A stretch of 64,000 nucleotides of DNA from Tectiglobus diatomicola (GTDB taxonomy: Bacteria; Pseudomonadota; Alphaproteobacteria; Rhizobiales; Hyphomicrobiaceae), in NCBI GenBank assembly GCA_039583345.1, contig JAZDSJ010000001.1, positions 124,001 through 188,000 on the forward strand. The letters are read 5' to 3'. Shown here one piece after another: positions 56,550 to 64,000 of the stretch. Numbering within the stretch: the first letter of the stretch is position 1; each line of letters begins with the position of its first letter. The notes beneath the pieces were generated by a model, which was not told where the DNA came from, did no database searches, and worked only from the letters and a program-made list of their open reading frames with translations. The position numbers and the translations under genes were made by a program.

Positions 56550-59135
56550 ATGAAGTCCATGCAGTCACTTCGGCCTATGAGGCCGCGGAATATACCGCCC
56601 TCCTTAAAACGCGATCAATTTAAAAAACACAAAAAAAAGAGCACTTTTATCAGTGCCTTTGCTTTCCTCTTATCAGTTGGTTTCTTTGCTAGCATTAGTG
56701 TTTTGGTAGTTGCTAGCTATATCATCTGGAAAGTGTCGCAAGATCTGCCTAGTCACCAGAACTTGGCGAAATACGAACCACCAGTCATGACACGTATACA
56801 TGCCAATAATGGCTCTTTACTTGCTGAGTACGCAAAAGAGCGACGTATCTTTGTGCCAATTAATACAGTTCCAAAATTAGTAGTAGGGGCATTTCTTTCT
56901 GCGGAAGATAAAAACTTCTATACCCATACCGGTCTAGACTATCGTGGCATATTAATTGCGCTTTACAAGTATCTAATTATGCGCCAAAGGCTCGTTGGCG
57001 CTTCAACTATCACGCAGCAGGTTGCAAAAAATTTTCTCCTTTCAAATGAACGATCTTTTAGTCGTAAACTTAAAGAGGCAATACTCGCTCTACGTATTGA
57101 GCAAGCATTCGAAAAAGATAAAATCTTAGAGCTTTACTTAAATGAGATCTACCTTGGAAACGGATCCTATGGTATAGCAGCTGCTGCGTTAAATTACTTT
57201 AATAAGGAACTTAAAGATCTGACCATTGAAGAAGCTGCTTATTTAGCTGTTCTTCCAAAGGCACCTAGTAAATATCATCCTATACGTCACAAAAGACGTG
57301 CTATTTATCGTAGAAACTGGATTTTGGATGAGATGGCCGAGAATGGCTATATCACCTTAGAAGAGGCAAAAAAAGCACAAGAGATATCAATTAACGTAAA
57401 CTTTAGACCGTTTGGAACCCATAATTTTGCAGCTGAATACTTTGCTGAACAAGTACGTCGTACTATGCTGAAGACTAGGCTCGATACTAAGGATGGAAAA
57501 CAAATTATAGAGCAGGAAGGGCTTTATGGTGGAGGGTTTTCGGTTCGTACAACACTAGATCCTCAATTGCAAAAATACGCACGCAAAGCACTTATAGATG
57601 GGCTTATAAAGCTTGATCGCTCTAAAGGTTGGCGAGGTGCGGTGCAGAAAATCGATGTAACTGGCAATTGGGGTGATTTGCTGGCAGTTAATGCCGTTCC
57701 TCTAGATCTTAAGCCGTGGGAATTAGGTGTAGTTCTGCGTACTGGCACAGAAAAGGTAATTGTGGGGCTTCGACCTTCTAATAATTTAGATCAAAAAATT
57801 TTAGAATCTCACAAAAAGGTAGAGATAACGCTTTCTAACATGAAATGGGCAGGTAAATTTAATGGCACAGATAAGCCCAAAGGAGAGCCGCCGAGAAAAG
57901 CTTCTCAGATATTGTCAGTAGGTGATGTAATTTATCTTGCCCCTAAAAATCCCAATAATGCAAGCGGCCCTTGGCAGCTCATGCAAATTCCAGAAGTTGG
58001 GGGTGGTATAGCAGTTATGGACCCTCACACGGGCCGTGTGCTGGCTGTAGTTGGTGGATTTTCGTTTTCGATAAGTCAATTTGATCGGTCGGTTCAAGCA
58101 ATGCGACAGCCAGGCTCAGCCTTTAAACCACTCGTTTATGCTGCAGCAATTGATAATGGCTACAAATCAACAAGTATAGTACTAGATGCCCCGATAGCCG
58201 TGGATCAGGGGCCTGATAAAGAAGTTTGGCGCCCAGAGAATTATGACAAAGAGCGCTCTTACGGTCCCTCTACCCTTCGCCTTGGAATTGAAAAGTCTCG
58301 TAATCAGATGACAGTACGCTTGGCTCAGGATATAGGCATGCCTCTTATCAAAGAGTACGCAATCAATAAATTCGGCGTCTACGCAAATTTATTACCAGTT
58401 TTATCAATGTCTCTTGGAGCAGGTGAAACGACTTTAATGCGGATGGTTACAGCTTATGCTGTTTTGGCAAATGGTGGACGAAAGGTAAAAGCTACCCTAA
58501 TAGACCGGATTCAAAACCGATGGGGAGAAACTGTTTGGCGGCACGACAAACGCGAATGCTTAAATTGCAATGCTTTAGATTGGGTGGATCAGCCAGAGCC
58601 AAATCTTTACGATGATCGAAAACAGGTTATTGACCCTCATACTGCATATCAGATTACGTCTATGCTTCAGGGTGTCGTCGAAAGAGGTACTGCAAAAAAA
58701 ATTCGGTCTATTTTAAAAAATATGCCTTTAGCTGGAAAAACTGGAACAACAAACGACTCTAAAGACATATGGTTTGTTGGGTATTCACCAGATCTAGTTG
58801 CAGGTGTATACATCGGATATGATATTCCCCAGCCAATGGGAAAGTTTGCAACTGGCGGGAAGATTGCCGCACCTATCTTCGCAAAATTTATGAAAATGGC
58901 TTTGGCAGGCCAGCAAGCTACACCATTCAGAATACCATCAGGAATCAAATTGATTCCCGTCCATCGTATGACAGGGCTTAGAGCTATTGCCGGCGAAAAA
59001 GACACTATAGAAGAGGCCTTTAAATCAAATGAAGAACCGGATGAGCCTAATTCATTTCTTGGTTATCAGAGCGCTGATGGTGTTTACGGTAGTGTGCAAC
59101 AAGACGTAAGTTCGGGCCGGGGAAATGTTTACTGA
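56550..59135 (+). CDS. mrcA: Penicillin-binding protein 1A
   Basis: Bifunctional peptidoglycan glycosyltransferase/transpeptidase anchored in the inner membrane. The 861 residues comprise a basic cytoplasmic tail, one transmembrane helix (about 34-60), and a GT51 domain with SAEDKNFYTHTGLDYRGI (catalytic Glu119), GASTITQQVAKN and KILELYLNEIYLG. An OB-like insert follows, then the transpeptidase domain with SxxK in RQPGSAFKPLVY (Ser near 522), SRNQMTV as the SxN motif, and KTGTTND (near 730). All catalytic residues are present, so the wall is likely functional. It agrees with intact dapB. Confidence 0.97.
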   Translation: MKSMQSLRPMRPRNIPPSLKRDQFKKHKKKSTFISAFAFLLSVGFFASISVLVVASYIIWKVSQDLPSHQNLAKYEPPVMTRIHANNGSLLAEYAKERRIFVPINTVPKLVVGAFLSAEDKNFYTHTGLDYRGILIALYKYLIMRQRLVGASTITQQVAKNFLLSNERSFSRKLKEAILALRIEQAFEKDKILELYLNEIYLGNGSYGIAAAALNYFNKELKDLTIEEAAYLAVLPKAPSKYHPIRHKRRAIYRRNWILDEMAENGYITLEEAKKAQEISINVNFRPFGTHNFAAEYFAEQVRRTMLKTRLDTKDGKQIIEQEGLYGGGFSVRTTLDPQLQKYARKALIDGLIKLDRSKGWRGAVQKIDVTGNWGDLLAVNAVPLDLKPWELGVVLRTGTEKVIVGLRPSNNLDQKILESHKKVEITLSNMKWAGKFNGTDKPKGEPPRKASQILSVGDVIYLAPKNPNNASGPWQLMQIPEVGGGIAVMDPHTGRVLAVVGGFSFSISQFDRSVQAMRQPGSAFKPLVYAAAIDNGYKSTSIVLDAPIAVDQGPDKEVWRPENYDKERSYGPSTLRLGIEKSRNQMTVRLAQDIGMPLIKEYAINKFGVYANLLPVLSMSLGAGETTLMRMVTAYAVLANGGRKVKATLIDRIQNRWGETVWRHDKRECLNCNALDWVDQPEPNLYDDRKQVIDPHTAYQITSMLQGVVERGTAKKIRSILKNMPLAGKTGTTNDSKDIWFVGYSPDLVAGVYIGYDIPQPMGKFATGGKIAAPIFAKFMKMALAGQQATPFRIPSGIKLIPVHRMTGLRAIAGEKDTIEEAFKSNEEPDEPNSFLGYQSADGVYGSVQQDVSSGRGNVY

Positions 59136-59741
59136 TGATGTGTCTTAAATTGAGAGATAGTGCTCTCTCCATGTATTTCAAATAATAATGGTCGTTCAAA
59201 GGAACCCCAAAAATAGAACTATTGTGGATATAACTAATCTTATTAAGAATGCATTGTCAGTAGTAATTAATACTCGTTTACTTGCATTAAACTCTATATC
59301 ATATGAAAGTATTAACACCTGAAATTTTAAGCTTCTTTTTTGCTTAGTTTCTGCAGAGAAAATAAAATCTATTAAGGCTATTTGATTTTGATCATATATA
59401 GATAATTTCTGGATTTCTTTAAAGTGCGCAGCCTTCCAGAGCATGATTTATGCAAGAGCAAATGATTTTATTCGTTAAATTCTAGGTTTTAATAACATCA
59501 AAAATTTTTTTGTGTTTGAACTTTAAAAAAAATTAATAAACTTTATTTGTGCAATAAAGTGCAATTGAACCCATCTAAAATATCCAAGTCGTTATTAACG
59601 AAATAGCACCTAACTCGGTTTGATAAAACTTACTAATTCAGTCTTAAACTCCAGACTGACATTTCTAAAAAGCTAAGAACTCTCTTCAATCTCCATAAAT
59701 GAAATTCTAACTCTTGCTATTCGTGCTTTGCTAAAGAAATA
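59136..59741. other. Convergent intergenic region with hairpin
   Basis: About 0.6 kb between mrcA and ychF ends. GAGAGA (59152-59157) pairs with TCTCTC (59164-59169) over a six-base loop, 17 bases after the mrcA stop, but without a T-run. The 82-codon frame on the minus strand is not supported. Confidence 0.45.
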
Positions 59742-60839
59742 TTAAGTTGCGAAACGATAGTGTACTACATCTCCATCTTGAATAACATAGTCTTTACCTT
59801 CAAGACGCATTTTGCCATTCTCTTTACAGCCAGCTTCTCCATTTTGTAAAACGAAGTCTTTAAAATTTACAGTCTCGGCACGAATAAATCCCCTCTCAAA
59901 GTCTGTGTGAATAATACCTGCAGCTTGGGGCGCTTTAGTTCCAGTTACTATGGTCCAAGCTCTTGTTTCCTTCGGACCTACAGTAAAATATGTTAGAAGA
60001 CCCAAAATTTCGTAGCCCTTCCTAATCAAGCGATTAAGCCCTGGCTCTTTTAAACCCATAGTCTCTAGAAACTCATCACGTTCTATATTATCTAACAAAG
60101 TAAGCTCAGCTTCAATCTTAGCCGATATAATAATATGACCGGCATTTTCAGCTAAAGCTTTTGCTTCCACTTTATTAGTATAATCGTTACCTCTAAAAGC
60201 AGAATCTTCGTCTACATTACAAACGTAAAGAACAGGTTTAGATGTAAGCAAATGTAGTTTTTTCCATGGACCTTCTTCATCTGGTGTCAACTCAGCCATG
60301 CGTGCTGGTTTGCCAGCACGGAGTAAACTTAGTGCCTTGTCAATAAGTTCAAGTGTTAATTTAGCATCCTTATCATTATTCCTAGCTTTCTTTTCTAGTG
60401 CCGATTGGCGCTTTTCAAGACTTTCTAGATCGGCTAGCATAAGCTCTGTTTCAACTATATCCGCATCATCGGTTGGATCAATACGACCCTCTATATGCGT
60501 AACATCAACGTTATCAAAGCACCTTAAAACATAAATGATAGCATCGACCTCACGGATATGTGCAAGAAACTGATTTCCAAGCCCTTCTCCATTTGATGCG
60601 CCGCGAACCAAGCCCGCAATATCTACAAATGTCAGTCGTGCCGGTATGATTTGAGTAGAATTAGCAATTTTAGCAAGTTTGGTTAACCGCTGATCAGGAA
60701 CTGATATTTCCCCAATATTTGGCTCTATAGTACAGAATGGATAATTAGCAGCTTCCGCCACAACGGTTTGCATTAAAGCATTGAAAAGTGTCGACTTCCC
60801 AACATTTGGCATACCTACAATGCCACATTTAAAGCCCAT
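59742..60839 (-). CDS. ychF: Ribosome-binding ATPase YchF
   Basis: Obg-family P-loop NTPase that prefers ATP and associates with ribosomes; linked to oxidative stress. The 365 residues begin MGFKCGIVGMPNVGKSTLFNAL (Walker A at about 8-16), with ANYPFCTIEPN as switch I, DIAGLVRGASNGEGLGNQFLAHIREVD (about 67-93) and a C-terminal TGS domain ending with FKDFVLQNGEAGCKENGKMRLEGKDYVIQDGDVVHYRF. I start at ATG 60839, the family N-terminus; a longer frame adds 14 residues. It follows pth by 288 bases in the conserved rplY-pth-ychF order. Confidence 0.97.
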   Translation of the reverse strand: MGFKCGIVGMPNVGKSTLFNALMQTVVAEAANYPFCTIEPNIGEISVPDQRLTKLAKIANSTQIIPARLTFVDIAGLVRGASNGEGLGNQFLAHIREVDAIIYVLRCFDNVDVTHIEGRIDPTDDADIVETELMLADLESLEKRQSALEKKARNNDKDAKLTLELIDKALSLLRAGKPARMAELTPDEEGPWKKLHLLTSKPVLYVCNVDEDSAFRGNDYTNKVEAKALAENAGHIIISAKIEAELTLLDNIERDEFLETMGLKEPGLNRLIRKGYEILGLLTYFTVGPKETRAWTIVTGTKAPQAAGIIHTDFERGFIRAETVNFKDFVLQNGEAGCKENGKMRLEGKDYVIQDGDVVHYRFAT

Positions 60840-61127
60840 ATTTATATCCGTTTCTAACGTCAATATTTCAAACATGCACAAAAATTAATGCAAGGCTATG
60901 CTTCAATGCAAAAGTACTAACTCCAAAAAACTCTAACTTTTCTGTGAGGAAAATGAACTTTAAAATTTATCATAAGGATAAAAGTAATTTGCATTAATAA
61001 TGGCAGCTTTAAGATGGTTATTCAATCTGACTTTGATTAGACAGTCTAATCATGAATTAATGTGCTTACATAGACTTCAGTAAACTTATTAAACCATAAC
61101 AACTGAATTTGATCTCATAAAGAATGA

Positions 61128-61769
61128 CTAAAATCTCGAAGTTTGGGAGATAGCATCATTCTTTTTCGAACAATACTTTTCTATATCATTCAATTCTGAA
61201 TATTTTAGCTTTTGAGCAATGTCCGACTGAAGCCGCTGTGTCTCACCCGCTAACAAAAGTTGAATTCCAGCCGATAAGGCATTTAATACAACATTAAGTC
61301 TTACCAGTTCCAATTTAGAAAAATCATGTAAGACATAACCAGCAACTTTACTTTTATCTCCAGGATGACCAACACCAATCCTAATCCGAAAAAAATCTGT
61401 GCTCTTAAACTGAGTATGTATGGAACGCAAGCCATTGTTACCTGCTAAACCGCCACCAAACTTCACACGAAGCTTACCAGGCGCCAGATCAATCTCATCA
61501 TGGAACACGAAGATGTTACAAACATCTATTTTAAAAAAATTGGCAACCTCAAAAACTGGAATGCCAATTTTGTTATAAAAACTGTTCGGTTTGATAAGAA
61601 GAACCCGTTCACCTAAAACTCTACCTTCAACCACAAAGGAATTAAAACGAGATCTCCACGGTCCAAAGTCGTAATAATCTGAAATTCTGTCGAGTGCCAT
61701 AAAGCCAACGTTATGTCGGTTTAAATAATATTTCTGGCCCGGGTTACCGAGGCCAACAAAGATTTTCAT
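61128..61769 (-). CDS. pth: Peptidyl-tRNA hydrolase
   Basis: Releases tRNA from dropped-off peptidyl-tRNA. The 213 residues show FVGLGNPGQKYYLNRHNVGFMALD (about 4-27) with the catalytic His20, LIKPNSFYNKIG (usual MNxSG is YNKIG), FHDEIDLAPGKLRVKFGGGLAGNNGLRSI (about 89-117) and FFRIRIGVGHPG. The ATG at 61769 is clear. It lies between rplY and ychF on the same strand, spaced 231 and 288 bases. Confidence 0.95.
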   Translation of the reverse strand: MKIFVGLGNPGQKYYLNRHNVGFMALDRISDYYDFGPWRSRFNSFVVEGRVLGERVLLIKPNSFYNKIGIPVFEVANFFKIDVCNIFVFHDEIDLAPGKLRVKFGGGLAGNNGLRSIHTQFKSTDFFRIRIGVGHPGDKSKVAGYVLHDFSKLELVRLNVVLNALSAGIQLLLAGETQRLQSDIAQKLKYSELNDIEKYCSKKNDAISQTSRF

Positions 61770-62000
61770 ATCTGCACTATTCTCAATTCAAAATGAAAAT
61801 TGTAGATTTCTAAGTATAACAACTTCTTTTATTTAACACACCTCATTATGAAAACTCACCCTAATAACTCAGATCTTACGGATCTAAGTTTATTGCTATC
61901 TGTACTAGCATCCAAAAAAAACTATTTTTTAGAAATTTGATGAAATTTTGGTTTATTGAAAAATGCTTTATATTATAAAAAAAACCGACGCCTTATGATC

Positions 62001-62606
62001 TCAGTCATCATTAACATCAGTTTCTGTTTTAGAAGCAGTGGACCCAGCTACGGTTACAACCGTAAAATCACGATCGATTATAGTTGGCGAAACACCCTGA
62101 GGCATGGCCACAGCTGAAATGTGGATGGAAGTTCCGATCTCAACTCCATCAAGGTCAATTACTAACTTTTCTGGTATGTTATCCGCAGGGCAAAAGACTT
62201 CAACCTCACGGCGAACAATGTTAAGAACTCCACCTCTTTTCATTCCGGGAGAACTTTCCTCATTAATCACTTCTACTGGTACCATGAGTCGAACTCGACT
62301 TTCACTATCTATAACCTGAAAGTCTACGTGAATTGGCTGATCGTTCACTGGATCGAATTGCACTTCACGTGTTAGGGCTCTAATTTTCTTACCGTTATGT
62401 TCAATATCGAACACCTGCGAGAGAAAAGCCCCCTTATTAAGGGCTTTTTTTATTTCATTAAGTTTAAGAGACACCATTATTGGAGCTTGTTTATTACCGT
62501 AGATTATAGCAGGAATATTTCCTTTGCGACGTACAGCTCTTGAAGCACCTGTGCCAGCCGAAACTCTCACTTCGGCTCGGAGTTCCTGAACTCCTACCTC
62601 AGCCAT
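62001..62606 (-). CDS. rplY: 50S ribosomal protein L25/Ctc
   Basis: Binds 5S rRNA. The 201 residues hold an N-terminal L25 domain (ELRAEVRVSAGTGASRAVRRKGNIPAIIYGNKQAPI, about 8-43) and the C-terminal TL5/Ctc beta domain (VPVEVINEESSPGMKRGGVLNIVRREVEVFC, about 110-140), the two-domain form usual in Alphaproteobacteria. I chose ATG 62606, which has GGAGA seven bases upstream and matches the family start; a longer frame adds 28 residues. It leads the rplY-pth-ychF cluster. Confidence 0.95.
   Translation of the reverse strand: MAEVGVQELRAEVRVSAGTGASRAVRRKGNIPAIIYGNKQAPIMVSLKLNEIKKALNKGAFLSQVFDIEHNGKKIRALTREVQFDPVNDQPIHVDFQVIDSESRVRLMVPVEVINEESSPGMKRGGVLNIVRREVEVFCPADNIPEKLVIDLDGVEIGTSIHISAVAMPQGVSPTIIDRDFTVVTVAGSTASKTETDVNDD
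62425..62454 (+). terminator. Terminator-like hairpin inside rplY (antisense)
   Basis: On the plus strand AAAGCCC (62425-62431), a nine-base loop and GGGCTTT (62441-62447) are followed by TTTTATTT. It lies wholly inside the rplY coding region, about 50 codons from its start, so it may only reflect codons for Lys-Ala-Leu-Asn-Lys-Gly-Ala. It could stop antisense transcripts. Confidence 0.3.
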
Positions 62607-63035
62607 AGCATATCTCCAATTAAAAAAAGCCCAATCACTTTGTGTTAGGCTAATAAACTTAAAACCAGTAATAATGAATAAATTAAGCATTATTATGATT
62701 ACATCGTATTGGTTTTATTGTTTAGAAGCAATCTTTTATTTATTTAATTACTAGCCCCGTGTGACATTTAAAGAATATGATTTATAACTGGGGCTCAGCC
62801 TCGTTAGAATTTCAGATTTTGTGCGCTTATATAAGCTTTGGGAATAATATGTTCTATAATGTTGAATAGATCAGTTATTAAGAGCTTCATAATAAACACA
62901 ACAAGTAGATTGACCCAACTCAGTTGAGTACTAGCTAATATTTCTGGCACTAGTAAAGCGAATAAATTGGGTCATATACATAACAAAAACACTAGATATC
63001 TGTAAATTGTAGTTTATATAATCTCGAAAGGATTT
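62607..63035. other. Leader region of rplY with alternative hairpins
   Basis: About 0.43 kb between the dnaJ end and rplY start, both leftward. It is AT-rich apart from two GC patches (62753-62760 and 62786-62805), described separately, that could pair in alternative ways. Confidence 0.45.
62753..62805 (-). promoter_or_regulatory. Possible switching hairpins upstream of rplY
   Basis: Read on the minus strand, AACGAGGC (62805-62798) can pair with GCCCCAGTT (62794-62786, one bulged base) over a TGA loop. The same segment AGCCCC (62795-62790) can instead pair with GGGGCT (62758-62753) 31 bases further on. The two structures exclude each other and lie 147 bases or more ahead of the rplY start. 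The first hairpin could also end the dnaJ transcript. Confidence 0.3.
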
Positions 63036-64000
63036 TTACGTCCCATCGCCAAACAAACGGCGTACACGATCAAAAAAATTATGAGTATCAGGAGAAGTTT
63101 CCTTGCGGCTTTCTGCTTCAAACTCTTTTAACAACTCACGCTGGCGTTTGGTAAGCTTTTTTGGTGTCTCAACGTCTAATTGTACGTACATATCGCCGGT
63201 CATTTTTGAACGCAATATAGGCATGCCTTTGCCACTCAAGCGTAGCTGTGTACCGCTCTGACTACCTGGAGGAATTTTTACGTTATAGAGCGAACTTCCA
63301 ACTGTTGGAACTTCGATTTCACCTCCAATGGCTGCATTAACCATCGAAATAGGTACACGACAAAAAACATCGGACCCATCTCGCTGGAAAAATTGATCAG
63401 ACTGGATTGATAGAAATATATAAAGATCACCAGCTGGACCAGAACGCATGCCTGCTTCACCTTCTCCAGCCAAACGGATGCGGGTGCCATCCTCGACACC
63501 CGCAGGGATGTTTACAGATAGTGTGCGCTCGCTTGTAACTCGGCCAGTTCCGGAACACACGGTGCAAGGATCGTCTATAACTTCGCCACGGCCTTGGCAA
63601 GTATTGCAGGTTCTTTCAATAGTGAAGAATCCCTGTGTCGCACGCATTTTTCCAGTCCCACCACAAGACGGACATGTGCGAGCAGAAGTGCCAGGTTTAG
63701 CCCCGGTACCAAAGCAATTTTCGCAACTTACAGTAGTGGGAACACGTATCTCAGCTGTTTTGCCGGTATAAGCATCGCGCAAGGATATTTCTAAATTATA
63801 GCGCAAGTCAGATCCACGCTCCTGACTGGAGCGCTTTTGTCGCCTACCCCCCATTATATCACCGAAAAAATTTTCGAATATATCCTCCATCGAAAATTCA
63901 CTATTAAACCCCCCAGAGGCTCCCCCGCCTTCGAATGCTTCATGACCGAATTGATCATATGCGGCTCTTTTTTGAGGATCTTTGAGGATCTCATAAGCTT
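63036..64000 (-). CDS. dnaJ: Chaperone DnaJ (5' end outside window)
   Basis: J-protein co-chaperone of DnaK. The frame is open from the right edge: the end of the J domain (AYEILKDPQKRAAYDQFGHEAF) is visible, then a Gly/Phe region GGGASGGFNSEFSMEDIFENFFGDIMGG. Four complete CxxCxGxG zinc motifs follow (CENCFGTG, CPSCGGTG, CNTCQGRG, CTVCSGTG), then the C-terminal substrate domains ending with MPILRSKMTGDMYVQLDVETPKKLTKRQRELLKEFE. The HPD motif and start lie beyond position 64000. dnaK probably precedes it, as in most alphaproteobacteria, but is not visible. Confidence 0.96.
   Translation of the reverse strand, partial: AYEILKDPQKRAAYDQFGHEAFEGGGASGGFNSEFSMEDIFENFFGDIMGGRRQKRSSQERGSDLRYNLEISLRDAYTGKTAEIRVPTTVSCENCFGTGAKPGTSARTCPSCGGTGKMRATQGFFTIERTCNTCQGRGEVIDDPCTVCSGTGRVTSERTLSVNIPAGVEDGTRIRLAGEGEAGMRSGPAGDLYIFLSIQSDQFFQRDGSDVFCRVPISMVNAAIGGEIEVPTVGSSLYNVKIPPGSQSGTQLRLSGKGMPILRSKMTGDMYVQLDVETPKKLTKRQRELLKEFEAESRKETSPDTHNFFDRVRRLFGDGT

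Noticed and set aside
59196..59444. 82-codon minus-strand ORF after mrcA
   Set aside because: No ribosome site or motif; biased to Ile, Leu, Lys and Phe as expected for random AT-rich frames.

Overview
The window reads as one contiguous piece of an AT-rich, host-restricted alphaproteobacterial chromosome. Evidence for Alphaproteobacteria: a SciP/DUF1153 regulator, 5-aminolevulinate synthase (C4 haem route), a TIGR02281-type aspartic protease, TadE-like proteins, the rplY(ctc)-pth-ychF order, a YbjN gene upstream of proC, and a CIRCE/HrcA heat-shock module. Evidence for genome reduction: adding up my gene coordinates, only about two thirds of the window is coding. Gaps of 0.4-1.3 kb without recognisable genes separate single housekeeping genes, operons that are usually contiguous are split, and at least two stretches look like decaying genes. 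This pattern recalls free-living-derived symbionts of the Rhodospirillaceae such as the tunicate symbiont Candidatus Endolissoclinum faulkneri. That naming is an inference from memory, not a search result.

Layout. 1-6.7 kb: leuS (runs off the left edge), yggS, prfC, def. 6.8-11.2 kb: a small membrane-protein ORF, the SRP RNA gene ffs, dnaX, ybaB, a 25-codon hydrophobic ORF, rimM, recR. 11.7-15.7 kb: two TadE-like genes, ispA, prfB with its programmed +1 frameshift. 16.7-21.7 kb: sciP, CIRCE-groES-groEL with terminator, a YggT gene and an ABC-2 exporter pair. 21.9-32.8 kb (more accessory): lycopene cyclase crtY, a retropepsin-like protease with a probable N-terminal frameshift, phosphomannomutase, a CAP-domain protein, an orphan FbpB-type permease and a Pif1-like helicase. 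33-42.9 kb: ppa, dapB, proC, ybjN, apt, pgk, tkt, rpsP. 43-54 kb: ffh, a class I amidotransferase-like hydrolase, folD, thiL, grpE, hrcA, hemA. 54.9-64 kb: an SDR oxidoreductase, mrcA (PBP1A), ychF, pth, rplY, and dnaJ (runs off the right edge).

How the genes fit together. Translation dominates (leuS, def, prfB, prfC, rimM, rpsP, rplY, pth, ychF). Both SRP parts (ffs RNA and Ffh) are present. The protein-folding set comprises GroESL, GrpE, DnaJ and the HrcA repressor, with one CIRCE operator in front of groES. Replication and repair are represented by DnaX, YbaB, RecR and a Pif1-like helicase. Metabolism covers prenyl diphosphate and carotenoid synthesis (ispA, crtY), haem (hemA), folate (folD), thiamine phosphate (thiL), lysine/DAP (dapB), proline (proC), and glycolysis/pentose phosphate (pgk, tkt). 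DAP synthesis plus PBP1A implies a peptidoglycan wall.

I found no insertion sequence, prophage, CRISPR array, rRNA or convincing tRNA, and no obvious new multi-gene system. The most informative oddities are regulatory or degenerative: a DnaX that has lost most of its zinc ligands but carries an A9 slippery run, a CIRCE with an 8-base spacer, a frameshifted protease, a lone lycopene cyclase, and possible alternative hairpins ahead of rplY.
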